From contig JBBDTC010000067.1 of assembly GCA_040904625.1 (NCBI GenBank), forward strand, positions 1-9,746: a stretch of 9,746 bases of DNA. The letters are read 5' to 3'. Below the pieces are notes generated by a model. That model saw nothing but the letters and a program-made list of their open reading frames with translations, made no database searches and was not told the DNA's origin. How positions within the stretch are numbered: position 1 is the first letter of the stretch; each line of letters opens with the position of its first letter. This DNA is from JACKNG01 sp040904625 (GTDB taxonomy: Bacteria; Pseudomonadota; Gammaproteobacteria; Ga0077536). Of this stretch, positions 1 through 6,844 are shown piece after piece. The position numbers were made by a program, and so were the translations under genes.

Positions 1-2
1 CG

Positions 3-674
3 CGGCGCCTCGCAGCCCGCCCGGCGCGGCGCCTGGCGCCGGGCCGGCGCCGCGGTCGAGTCGATCTGCGTCGTTCCCTGCGGCGCAACGTGCGCCATGG
101 GCTCGATCTGGTCGACCTGGCCCGGGTCCAGGCCAAGACCCGCAAGACCCGCCTGGTCATGTTGTGCGACGTCAGCGGATCGATGGACGCCTTCAATCCG
201 TTCCTGCTCCAGCTCATGCTCGGCCTGCAGCAGGCGCTGCCGTCGTCGCGCACGCTGGTCTTCAGCACCAAGACGACGGAGATCACCGCGTTGCTGCGCC
301 GGCGCAGTGTCGAGGAGACCTTGAACGCAGTCGCTGACGAGGTCCGCCACTGGTCCGGCGGTACCGACATCGGCGCGGCCCTGGCCGGGCTCAATCGGGG
401 CTTGCTGCGTGAAGGATCGGCGCGGTCGACCGTGCTCATCGTCATCAGTGACGGTTACGACAATGGCCCGGTAGAACGCATCCGGGCCGAACTCGAAGCC
501 GCAAAGCGGCGCCTTCGCACCCTGGTCTGGATCAATCCCATGTTCGGGGCGACGACCTTCACCGTGCGTGCTGCCGGGATGAAAGCCGCCCTCCCCTACG
601 TGGACCATTTCCTGCCGGCCTTCAACGCCGCAGCGCTGCGCCGGCTCGTTGCCGAACTCGGCGCACTGCGCTGA
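3..674 (+). CDS. CoxE-like VWA domain protein, 5'-truncated
   Basis: The reading frame is open from base 3, so the start lies upstream of the window; a GTG at 90 falls inside the conserved region and is unlikely to be the true start. The visible 223 residues begin with an Arg-rich segment (GRVDLRRSLRRNVRHG, near residues 18-33) that typically precedes the VWA fold in CoxE-family proteins. The MIDAS metal-binding motif is intact: DVSGS at residues 56-60, the Thr in GGTD at 121, and the Asp in SDG at 150. The C-terminus (LVWINP, then GMKAALPYVDHFLP near 192-205) matches the CoxE family ending. Family members are usually close to 400 residues, so roughly the first 40% is missing. Such proteins usually pair with a MoxR-type AAA+ ATPase and help metal-cofactor or enzyme-complex maturation; the partner would lie to the left. 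The actual target cannot be told from here. Confidence 0.85.
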   Translation, partial: RRLAARPARRLAPGRRRGRVDLRRSLRRNVRHGLDLVDLARVQAKTRKTRLVMLCDVSGSMDAFNPFLLQLMLGLQQALPSSRTLVFSTKTTEITALLRRRSVEETLNAVADEVRHWSGGTDIGAALAGLNRGLLREGSARSTVLIVISDGYDNGPVERIRAELEAAKRRLRTLVWINPMFGATTFTVRAAGMKAALPYVDHFLPAFNAAALRRLVAELGALR

Positions 675-718
675 CCAGGCACTGCGACGGTTGCGAGAGC
701 TGGCCGCCGCAGCGCCTG
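675..718 (-). terminator. Long hairpin between convergent genes
   Basis: Arms 676-690 and 704-718 are complementary over 15 positions around a 13-base loop. Read on the plus strand, two positions are A-C mismatches. Read on the minus strand, both become G-U pairs, so the RNA from the minus-strand gene (DUF4168, stop at 743-745) would form an unbroken stem. The hairpin starts just after the TGA of the VWA gene. No T-run follows on either side, so classical intrinsic termination is not certain; protection of the 3' end is another possible role. Confidence 0.4.
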
Positions 719-742
719 TCGGGGTGCGTGATTACCGTGGTC

Positions 743-1120
743 TTACATGAACCCCTTGACGCGTTCTTCGAGCTGCGTATCCCTGGCAATCTGCTCGGCG
801 ATGGCGTTGTAGGTGGGCAGGTCGAGATCTGAGCCGGTGATGGCGTCGACCATCTTGCCGTGCGCTTCCTGTTGCAGCTCCTGCGCTTTGTTCTGGTCCT
901 GCGTGTTACCAATCTTGGCCGAGTACTCGTTACGGATTTCGGCGACTTTCTGGGTGGCCTTGGCGAACTGGCGCAAGGTCGCGTCACCGTAGGCCTGGGT
1001 CGCCGCGGCGGCTTCTGCGGCCTTCGGCGGCGGCGTGTTGGCGGCTTCCTGGGCCTGGATCGGCGCCACGGCGAGAACAGCGACAAGGGCGCTCAGGGTA
1101 GTGATTGGACGTAAGTTCAT
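743..1120 (-). CDS. Secreted DUF4168 family protein
   Basis: This is a small exported protein of 125 residues. Residues 1-23 form a signal peptide (NLRP, a hydrophobic stretch ALVAVLAVAP, then an AxA-type site around IQA before QEA). An Ala/Pro-rich linker (about 25-42) follows, then a helical domain at 45-125. The pattern YGDATLRQFAKATQKVAEIR, a Gln/Glu-rich helix (QNKAQELQQEAHGKM), and LPTYNAIAEQIARD with a terminal ERVKGF matches DUF4168. The family's biochemical role is not known; members are secreted or periplasmic. The ATG at 1120 has a strong ribosome-binding site (AAGGAG, complement of 1129-1134) eight bases upstream. Any promoter would fall in the N gap. The gene converges on the VWA gene, with a hairpin between the two stops. 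Confidence 0.85.
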   Translation of the reverse strand: MNLRPITTLSALVAVLAVAPIQAQEAANTPPPKAAEAAAATQAYGDATLRQFAKATQKVAEIRNEYSAKIGNTQDQNKAQELQQEAHGKMVDAITGSDLDLPTYNAIAEQIARDTQLEERVKGFM

Positions 1121-1140
1121 TCAGACTTCTCCTTCGAGAT

Positions 1141-1240
1141 NNNNNNNNNNNNNNNNNNNNNNNNNNNNNNNNNNNNNNNNNNNNNNNNNNNNNNNNNNNN
1201 NNNNNNNNNNNNNNNNNNNNNNNNNNNNNNNNNNNNNNNN
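1141..1240. other. Assembly gap, 100 N
   Basis: Exactly 100 unknown bases, the usual placeholder length for a scaffold gap. The true distance is unknown. The gap hides the promoter of the DUF4168 gene and the 5' end, start codon and first membrane segment of the histidine kinase. Nothing that reads across it should be trusted. Confidence 0.98.
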
Positions 1241-2617
1241 GGCGCCCTGCAATTCGCCTCGGTGCAGCAGGAAGCGCGGCTGAAGGAAGACCTGACTTTG
1301 ATCGCGCGCGCCGTGCGGCTGCCCATCGGGCGCAATCTCGAACAAGGCGATATCGACGGCGTGCAGAGTGCGCTGCGTTCCGTCTTTGCCATCGGCCGGG
1401 TGCACGGCGCATCGGTCTACGACGTCGATGGCCAACGTGTCGCCGCCGCCGGCATCGCCACGCGCGAGCCGATCTCCGACGCCGCGGCGACAACCGCTGT
1501 CAGCACCGGCCAGATCCAGGAACGCTACGAGGAAGTCCATGGCCGCAACGTGTTCCTGCAGTTCCAGCCGGTGCTGGACAGCGGTGGGCGCATCAACGGG
1601 CTGTTGCAGATCTCGCGCCGCCAGAGTGATTTCCACGCCGCCTTGCATGAACTGGAGCGCACGGCCTGGGCGGCCTGGGTCGTCCTGGCGCTGATGATGA
1701 CGGCGATCGTTGTCATCGGCCACTACCGCGGCGTCGGCCGCCACGTCAATCACATCCTCGCCGCCATGCGGCGCATCGAGCGCGGCGAGCCGGCCTTGCC
1801 CGTGGACCAGGGCGGTCCGCGCGAGCTCACCGCGATCGGCGCCGGCTTCAATCGCATGCTGGCGGGCATGGCACAGGCTCAGGCGCAGCTCGAGACGCAC
1901 CGGCAAAGCGAGGCGACACTCAACGAAAAGCTCCGCCATCAGGAAAAGATGGCCGCGATCGGCCGTATCGCCAGCGGCGTCGCGCACGAACTCGGTGCAC
2001 CGATGAGCGTCATCCTCGGCCGCGCACGGCGTATCGAACAGTCGCATCCCGACGACCCGGTGATCGCCCGCCAGATCACGGCCATTCGCCAGCAGAGTGA
2101 ACGCTTGACCGCCCTGGTCGAGCAGCTGCTCGAGTACTGCCGGCCGAGTAGTGCCGCGCGGCGGCCAGTCGCCCCGCTGCAGCTGCTCGAGACCAGCGTT
2201 CATGCGCTGCGCCCCGAAATGGCGGCGGCGGGGCCGGCCATCGAAGTCGACGCCGCGAGCGCTCTGCCGAGCTTCGAGGGCGACCCGAGACGTCTGGAAC
2301 TCGCCCTGGTCAATCTGCTGCGCAATGCCGTACAGGCTGCGCGTACCGTCGTGCGGGTGTCCGCGGCGGCGCACGATGGTGTCGTGACGATAGCAGTCGA
2401 CGACGATGGACCGGGCCTCAGCATCGCCGCCAGCCAGGCCCTCGAGCCGTTCTTCACCACCAAGGCGGCCGGCGAGGGTACCGGGCTCGGTCTCGCCATC
2501 GTCAACCACATCGTCGCAGAACATGGCGGCCGGCTCGAAATCTCGCGCAGTCGGCTGGGCGGCTGCCGCGTGAGCCTGCTGCTGCCGGTCGGCGCTGAAT
2601 GCGGAGAGCGCGAATGA
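1241..2617 (+). CDS. Membrane sensor histidine kinase (NtrB-like), 5' end in gap
   Basis: The frame is already open at 1241, so the start and probably a first transmembrane helix lie in the N gap; the GTG at 1262 is not a credible start. Of the 458 visible residues, about 1-140 look like an extracytoplasmic sensor domain, possibly PAS/Cache-like (VYDVDGQRVAAAG at 59-71). A transmembrane helix is at about 145-161, and a HAMP-type linker at about 163-215 precedes a helical coil. The dimerisation domain carries the phospho-acceptor His249 in GVAHELGAPMSVI. The ATPase domain has the N box (NLLRNAVQAA, 358-367), G1 (DDDGPGL, 387-393), F box (EPFFTTK, 402-408) and G2 (GEGTGLGLAI, 411-420). The stop overlaps the regulator gene by ATGA, so the two are co-translated and should form one phosphorelay. 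The signal sensed is unknown. Confidence 0.92.
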   Translation, partial: GALQFASVQQEARLKEDLTLIARAVRLPIGRNLEQGDIDGVQSALRSVFAIGRVHGASVYDVDGQRVAAAGIATREPISDAAATTAVSTGQIQERYEEVHGRNVFLQFQPVLDSGGRINGLLQISRRQSDFHAALHELERTAWAAWVVLALMMTAIVVIGHYRGVGRHVNHILAAMRRIERGEPALPVDQGGPRELTAIGAGFNRMLAGMAQAQAQLETHRQSEATLNEKLRHQEKMAAIGRIASGVAHELGAPMSVILGRARRIEQSHPDDPVIARQITAIRQQSERLTALVEQLLEYCRPSSAARRPVAPLQLLETSVHALRPEMAAAGPAIEVDAASALPSFEGDPRRLELALVNLLRNAVQAARTVVRVSAAAHDGVVTIAVDDDGPGLSIAASQALEPFFTTKAAGEGTGLGLAIVNHIVAEHGGRLEISRSRLGGCRVSLLLPVGAECGERE

Positions 2618-3987
2618 CCAGCGATGTCCGTATCCTGATCGTTGAAGACGATCGCGCCCTGGCCGAATTCCTCGACGAAGAACTGCGCGCGTCCGGCTAT
2701 GTGACGCGCAGCGAAAATACCGTTGCCGGCGCGATTGCCAGCCTGCACAGTTGGCCACCGACCCTGGTGGTGAGCGATCTGCGGCTGCCCGACGGCGAGG
2801 GTCTCGCAGTCCTCGCGGCGGCCCGCAGCGAAACCACGCCGCCCGCCTTCCTCATCATCACGGCCTTCGGATCGATTGCCCAGGCCGTCACCGCGCTGAA
2901 GGCCGGCGCAGATGAGTTCCTGACCAAGCCGCTCGACATGGAACACTTCGCCCTGACCATCGAGCGTCTGGTCGAAAGTCATCGGCTGAAAACCGAAGTC
3001 AAACGCTTTCGAACCCTCATCGCCAGCGACGACTTCCACGGCATCAGCGGCCGCTCGCGGCCCATGTTGAGACTCTACGATCAGATCTGCCAGATTGGCC
3101 CCGCTGATGGGCCGGTGCTGGTCCTCGGCGAGAGCGGCACCGGCAAGGAACTCGTCGCCCGGGCGCTGCACGCCGAGAGCGCACGCGCGGCCGGGCCTTT
3201 CGTTGCCATCAACTGTGCCGGGATCCCGGCCGAACTGATGGAGAGCGAATTCTTCGGGCACGTCGCCGGGGCATTCACTGGTGCGCGCCAGGCCCGCGCC
3301 GGATTGTTCGCCGAAGCCGCGGGCGGCACCCTGCTGCTCGACGAGATTGGCGAGATGCCGCTGGCGCTGCAGGCCAAACTCCTGCGTGCGCTGCAGGAGG
3401 GCACCGTGCGGCCGGTCGGCAGCGACACCGAAAAGCCCATCGACGTGCGTGTTGTCGCAGCCACCCATCAGGATCTGCATGCGCAGGCCCTGGACGGCGA
3501 ATTTCGCCCCGATCTCTTCTATCGGCTCGAGACCTTCTCGATCTACGTGCCGCCGCTGCGCGATCGCGGCAGCGATCTGGATTTGCTCGCACAGACGTTT
3601 CTGCGCGAATTCGGCCGTCGCGCCGGGCGCGGTATTCAGGAGTTCGACGACGCGGCGCGCGCCGCGTTAAAGCGCTACCCCTTACCCGGCAAAGTGCGCG
3701 AACTCAGTAACGCCATCGAGCGCGCCGTGACGTTTTGCGACGGCCCGGCCGTCGGCTGTGAACACCTGCCGGCACGCATCGCGCAGGCCGCAAGCGCCGC
3801 ACCGCCGTACGCTGGCCTGCCGAATCCGGCTCACATCGATCAGCTGCCGAGCCTGGCCGAGGTTCAGCGCCGCTATGTCACCCATGTGCTGGCCACGGTC
3901 GACGGCAACAAACGGCGCGCGGCAGAACTGCTCGGCATCAACCGCCGCACCCTCTATCGCTGGCTCGAGCGCGACGATCCCGATTGA
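2614..3987 (+). CDS. NtrC-family sigma-54-dependent response regulator
   Basis: This is a 457-residue transcription activator that acts on RNA polymerase carrying sigma-54 when phosphorylated by the preceding kinase. The receiver domain (about 5-120) has the acidic pair E11/D12, phospho-acceptor D55 in VVSDLRLPD, T83 and K105. The AAA+ domain (about 143-380) has Walker A GESGTGKE (172-179), the sigma-54 contact loop GAFTGA (219-224), Walker B LLLDEIGE (240-247) and FRPDLFYRL (297-305). A Fis-type helix-turn-helix ends the protein (NKRRAAELLGINRRTLYRWL, 432-451). An ATG at 2599 is also in frame, but 2614 is preferred: GGAG at 2603-2606 lies seven bases before it, and it overlaps the kinase stop as ATGA. 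One oddity is PLPGKVREL (356-364), where the family almost always has PWPGNVREL. The target promoter is unknown. Confidence 0.93.
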   Translation: MTSDVRILIVEDDRALAEFLDEELRASGYVTRSENTVAGAIASLHSWPPTLVVSDLRLPDGEGLAVLAAARSETTPPAFLIITAFGSIAQAVTALKAGADEFLTKPLDMEHFALTIERLVESHRLKTEVKRFRTLIASDDFHGISGRSRPMLRLYDQICQIGPADGPVLVLGESGTGKELVARALHAESARAAGPFVAINCAGIPAELMESEFFGHVAGAFTGARQARAGLFAEAAGGTLLLDEIGEMPLALQAKLLRALQEGTVRPVGSDTEKPIDVRVVAATHQDLHAQALDGEFRPDLFYRLETFSIYVPPLRDRGSDLDLLAQTFLREFGRRAGRGIQEFDDAARAALKRYPLPGKVRELSNAIERAVTFCDGPAVGCEHLPARIAQAASAAPPYAGLPNPAHIDQLPSLAEVQRRYVTHVLATVDGNKRRAAELLGINRRTLYRWLERDDPD

Positions 3988-4028
3988 ATGGTCGGGAACC
4001 GGCCGCGCGATGCGGGCCCTAACGCGCT
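3988..4028. terminator. Short convergent spacer with weak GC-rich stem
   Basis: This 41-base spacer separates the stops of two convergent genes. GGCCGC at 4001-4006 can pair with GCGGGCC at 4012-4018 with one bulged G. The latter can instead pair with GGCCCGC at 4035-4041, inside the end of the monooxygenase gene. No T-run follows, so a terminator role is only a possibility. Confidence 0.25.
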
Positions 4029-5498
4029 TCAGACGGCCCGCCTGGCCTCATAGGCAGCGGCGTCCTGGCGCGTGGTCGCGGCGGTGAAAGCATCCATCGA
4101 ATGCGGCCATTGGGTCACCATGCGGCCGGATTTGGCACGGTAGTAGAAATCATTGCCGCAGGTGGCCTGCCACACATCGACGGCGCGCAGCGCCTGCTGC
4201 AGTTCCTCGTTGAACGAGGTCATGACGTCGGGTTTGACGTCGATCCAGGCCAGCTTCTCCTGGTCCATGCGCTGCAGCTGCCGGACGACGTAATCGACCT
4301 GTTGCTCGATCATGTAGAGGATGCAGCCCTGATTGGTGTTGGGGCCGTAGAGCATGAACAGATTGGGAAAGCCCGCGGTGGTAATGCCGAGATAGGCCTG
4401 GGCGCCGTCGTCCCAGGCCTCGCGCAGCGGCCGGCCGCGGCGCCCGGTGACCTCGATCGCATTGAGATACGTCGTCGTTTCGAAACCGGTGGAGTAGATC
4501 AGGCAGTCGACTTCGCGGCATTCGCCGTCGCGGGTCAACACGCCGCGCGGGGTGATGTGCTCGATGTCGGTGGTAACGAGGTGGACGTTGTCGCGGTTGA
4601 AGATCGGGTAGTAGAGATCGGAGAACAAGGGCCGCTTGCAGCCGAAGGGATGGTTCGGGGTCAGCTTGCGGCGGGTCTCGGGATCGCGGACCTCGGCAAT
4701 GCGTTCGAGGCCGGCCTGCTCGATCTGTGCCAACACTTCCTTGTCGTTGAAGGTGCACAGCGTGTTCCAGGTATCGTAGATCTCTTCGCGGCTCGCGCGC
4801 ACTGCTTCCGGATGCGCGCGGAAATAGGCGAGCTGTTCTTCCGTGTAGGGTGCGTTCGGTTTCGGCACCACCCAGTTGGCGGTGCGCTGATAGAGGTGCA
4901 CATCGGCGACGCGCTCGACGATCTCGGGCACGAACTGCACGGCGCTCGCCGCGATCCCGACCACTCCGACCCGTTTGCCGGTGAGGTCATAGTCGTGATC
5001 CCAGCGCGCCGAATGAAAGTAGGTCCCGGCAAAATCGGCGATACCCGGGATTTCCGGCCACACGATGTTGTTGAACATGCCGAGCGCGCTGACCACGACG
5101 TCGGCCGTCAGGACCTCGCCGGTCCCGGTCTCGACCTGCCAGTGTTCGGCGTCGTCCAGCCACGAGGCGCGCTTAACGGGCGTGTTCAGGCGCAGATGCG
5201 GCGCCAGGCCGTATTTGTCGACGCAGTGCTCCATGTAGCCGACGATTTCGGCCTGGCCGGCGAACGGCCGCGACCAGTCGAGCTTGGGCTCGAAGGAAAA
5301 CGAATAGAGGTGGGATTGAACGTCGCATTCGGCGCCCGGGTAAGTATTGTAATACCAGGTGCCGCCGACCCCACCGGCCTTGTCGAGCAGGGTGAAGTCG
5401 TCGATGCCGGCCTGCTTGAGCCGGATGCCCATACACAGACCGCCGCCGCCTGCGCCGATCACGATGACGCGATGATGTGATGCTGAATCGTGTGCCAT
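4029..5498 (-). CDS. Flavin-binding Baeyer-Villiger-type monooxygenase
   Basis: The product has 489 residues and is an FAD- and NADPH-dependent class B monooxygenase, expected to insert oxygen into ketones (or oxidise N/S atoms) in the cytoplasm. The FAD-binding loop is GAGGGG (15-20) after VIVI. GGVGGTWYYNTYPGAECDV (42-60) is the usual substrate/FAD segment. The Baeyer-Villiger fingerprint FxGxxxHxxxWD is complete at 156-167. The second nucleotide loop reads VGVVGIAASAVQ (177-188): the middle Gly of GxGxxA is Ala183. DCLIYSTGFE (331-340) is the expected C-terminal motif. An upstream ATG at 5573 is in frame, but the start at 5498 is preferred: GGGGAG (complement of 5506-5511) lies seven bases before it, and the FAD motif follows after about 14 residues. 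The gene is divergent from an MDR reductase. The substrate is not known. Confidence 0.9.
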   Translation of the reverse strand: MAHDSASHHRVIVIGAGGGGLCMGIRLKQAGIDDFTLLDKAGGVGGTWYYNTYPGAECDVQSHLYSFSFEPKLDWSRPFAGQAEIVGYMEHCVDKYGLAPHLRLNTPVKRASWLDDAEHWQVETGTGEVLTADVVVSALGMFNNIVWPEIPGIADFAGTYFHSARWDHDYDLTGKRVGVVGIAASAVQFVPEIVERVADVHLYQRTANWVVPKPNAPYTEEQLAYFRAHPEAVRASREEIYDTWNTLCTFNDKEVLAQIEQAGLERIAEVRDPETRRKLTPNHPFGCKRPLFSDLYYPIFNRDNVHLVTTDIEHITPRGVLTRDGECREVDCLIYSTGFETTTYLNAIEVTGRRGRPLREAWDDGAQAYLGITTAGFPNLFMLYGPNTNQGCILYMIEQQVDYVVRQLQRMDQEKLAWIDVKPDVMTSFNEELQQALRAVDVWQATCGNDFYYRAKSGRMVTQWPHSMDAFTAATTRQDAAAYEARRAV

Positions 5499-5505
5499 GG
5501 TTGCG

Positions 5506-5511
5506 CTCCCC
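5506..5511 (-). promoter_or_regulatory. Ribosome-binding site of the monooxygenase
   Basis: On the minus strand this reads GGGGAG, seven bases before the ATG at 5498. It decides this start over the in-frame ATG at 5573, which would add 25 residues not expected before the FAD-binding strand. Confidence 0.6.
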
Positions 5512-5613
5512 TGAAGGCTGCTGATGGCGAGGATGTTAACAGTCCCGGGCGGCCGGCCTGAAGCACCAATCATTCACCCGGCCGGAATGGTGGGGGCATG
5601 CTTCGCGGCCATG

Positions 5614-5643
5614 CTGACAGCCCGCGTACGCTTGGCCTATAGT
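5614..5643 (+). promoter_or_regulatory. Sigma-70 promoter candidate for the MDR reductase
   Basis: CTGACA (5614-5619) and TATAGT (5638-5643) each differ from the -35 and -10 consensus at one base and are separated by 18 bases. Transcription would start near 5650, about 45 bases before the chosen start codon. It is the best promoter-like match I could find in the window. The rest of the divergent region (5499-5613) shows no comparably good promoter for the monooxygenase. Confidence 0.55.
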
Positions 5644-5679
5644 TCACCGGCGGCGATCACCGCCGCCCGGCAAGCACAC

Positions 5680-5684
5680 GAGGA
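5680..5684 (+). promoter_or_regulatory. Ribosome-binding site of the MDR reductase
   Basis: GAGGA ends nine bases before ATG 5694 and directly abuts ATG 5685. The spacing supports 5694 as the translation start and argues against a nine-base longer gene. Confidence 0.5.
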
Positions 5685-5693
5685 ATGAACAGC

Positions 5694-6734
5694 ATGGCGG
5701 AGTCCAACCGGCAATGGCTACTGCGCGCCCGCCCATCGGGACCGCTCAGTCTGGACGATTTCGAGTATCGCGAACAGGCGCTGCCGACGACGCCTCTGCG
5801 CGAGGGAGAGGTGCGCATCCGCAATGTCGCGTTCCTGTGCGCACCCACCATGCGCAACTGGATGGACCCGCCAGGCAACAATTTCTATCCTTCGATACCG
5901 CTCGGCGAGCCGATCATGGCGCCGGCGGTCGGGCGCGTCGTCGCCAGCGCCAATGAGGCATTCGAGATCGGCGACCGGGTCCTGGCGCTGTCGAGCTGGC
6001 AGGATTACGCCACGCTCGCGACGACCAGCGTGCGACGCCCGACCAAGATCCCGGACGGCATCAGTTTTCTCGATGCCATCGGCCGCTACGGCCTCAATCC
6101 CCTGACCGCCTACTTCGGCCTGCTCGAGGTCGGCCAGCCGCGCGAAGGCGAGACCCTGGTGGTCTCGGGCGCGGCCGGCTCGACCGGGTCGACGGTTGCG
6201 CAAATCGGCAAGATCAAGGGACTGCGGGTGATCGGTATCGCCGGCGGGGCCGAGAAATGCGCCTGGCTGACGGAACAGTGCGGCATCGACGCGAGCGTGG
6301 ATTACAAAGCGGGAGACGTCGAACAACGTCTGGCCGAACTCTGTCCGCAGGGCATCGACGTGTTCTACGACAATGTCGGCGGCGACATCCTGCAGGCCGC
6401 GGTCAACAACATGGCACCGTTCGGGCGCATCGTCCTGTGTGGTCAGATCTCGGCCTACGACGGCGCAGAGCAAGCGCAGGGCCTGCGCAACATGATGCGC
6501 CTGATCTACGGCAGCATCCGCATGCAGGGCTTCCTGTGCGGGACCTATGCCGATCGCTTCAACGAAGCCATCGAAGCCTTGAAGGCGTGGACGGCAGTCG
6601 GGCGCATCGTCTACCGCGAGGACCTGCACCAGGGCTTCGAGAATCTGCCCAGTGCATTTCGCACACTGTTCAGCGGCGGCAACCAGGGTACGCTGCTGGT
6701 GCAAATCGACGACAGCGGCGGGGACCTGCGCTGA
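5694..6734 (+). CDS. NADPH-dependent MDR oxidoreductase (CurA/YncB-like)
   Basis: The product has 346 residues and belongs to the zinc-free medium-chain reductase group that includes leukotriene B4 12-hydroxydehydrogenase, CurA and YncB, which reduce the C=C bond of enones and enals with NADPH. The N-terminus RQWLLRARPSGPLSLDDFEY is typical. The catalytic domain carries VRIRNVAFLCAPTMRNWM (40-57). The nucleotide fold has VVSGAAGSTGSTVAQIGKIKG (156-176) with the AAGSTG loop. FYDNVGG (224-230) is the family signature. None of the zinc-binding residues of alcohol dehydrogenases is seen. An ATG at 5685 is in frame, but the GAGGA at 5680-5684 lies directly against it; it sits nine bases before the ATG at 5694, which is therefore preferred. 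Divergence from a Baeyer-Villiger enzyme suggests a shared ketone/enone route, but that is inference. Confidence 0.88.
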   Translation: MAESNRQWLLRARPSGPLSLDDFEYREQALPTTPLREGEVRIRNVAFLCAPTMRNWMDPPGNNFYPSIPLGEPIMAPAVGRVVASANEAFEIGDRVLALSSWQDYATLATTSVRRPTKIPDGISFLDAIGRYGLNPLTAYFGLLEVGQPREGETLVVSGAAGSTGSTVAQIGKIKGLRVIGIAGGAEKCAWLTEQCGIDASVDYKAGDVEQRLAELCPQGIDVFYDNVGGDILQAAVNNMAPFGRIVLCGQISAYDGAEQAQGLRNMMRLIYGSIRMQGFLCGTYADRFNEAIEALKAWTAVGRIVYREDLHQGFENLPSAFRTLFSGGNQGTLLVQIDDSGGDLR

Positions 6735-6790
6735 AGCTCGACCGCCCGAAGGCAAGGCGCGCGGGCTCCGAGGAGCACAGTTTATGCGTG

Positions 6791-6844
6791 ATGAATGAGC
6801 ACCGCAGGAGACCGCGCTTCTACAGCCAGCAGGCGGCGCGATGA
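6791..6844 (+). other. Tiny ORF overlapping the mlaF start (possible leader cistron)
   Basis: An ATG at 6791 opens 17 codons (MNEHRRRPRFYSQQAAR) whose TGA overlaps the mlaF ATG as ATGA. The peptide is very basic and resembles no family I know. GAGGAG at 6770-6775 is 15 bases upstream, which is long for this ATG but ideal (eight bases) for another ATG at 6784. That second ATG opens only four codons, in the frame of mlaF, before a TGA at 6796. Coupling of mlaF translation to one of these is possible; a chance ORF is equally possible. Confidence 0.2.

Noticed and set aside
1121..2758. Long minus-strand ORF opposite the histidine kinase
   Set aside because: It reads through the 100 N and is antisense to well-supported kinase domains; GC-rich shadow.
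2200..3480. 426-codon minus-strand ORF opposite the kinase and regulator
   Set aside because: No recognisable domain, and it is antisense to canonical receiver and AAA+ motifs.
4135..4164. TGGCAC followed by TTGC inside the monooxygenase gene
   Set aside because: The spacing is far too long for a sigma-54 promoter and the site lies in coding sequence.
4101..5480. 459-codon plus-strand ORF opposite the monooxygenase
   Set aside because: The opposite strand carries all Baeyer-Villiger motifs; this one is low-complexity and matches nothing known to me.
5587..5606. Possible sigma-54 (-24/-12) site upstream of the MDR reductase
   Set aside because: The GG element is present, but the -12 part reads TTCGC and lacks the required GC at the right distance.
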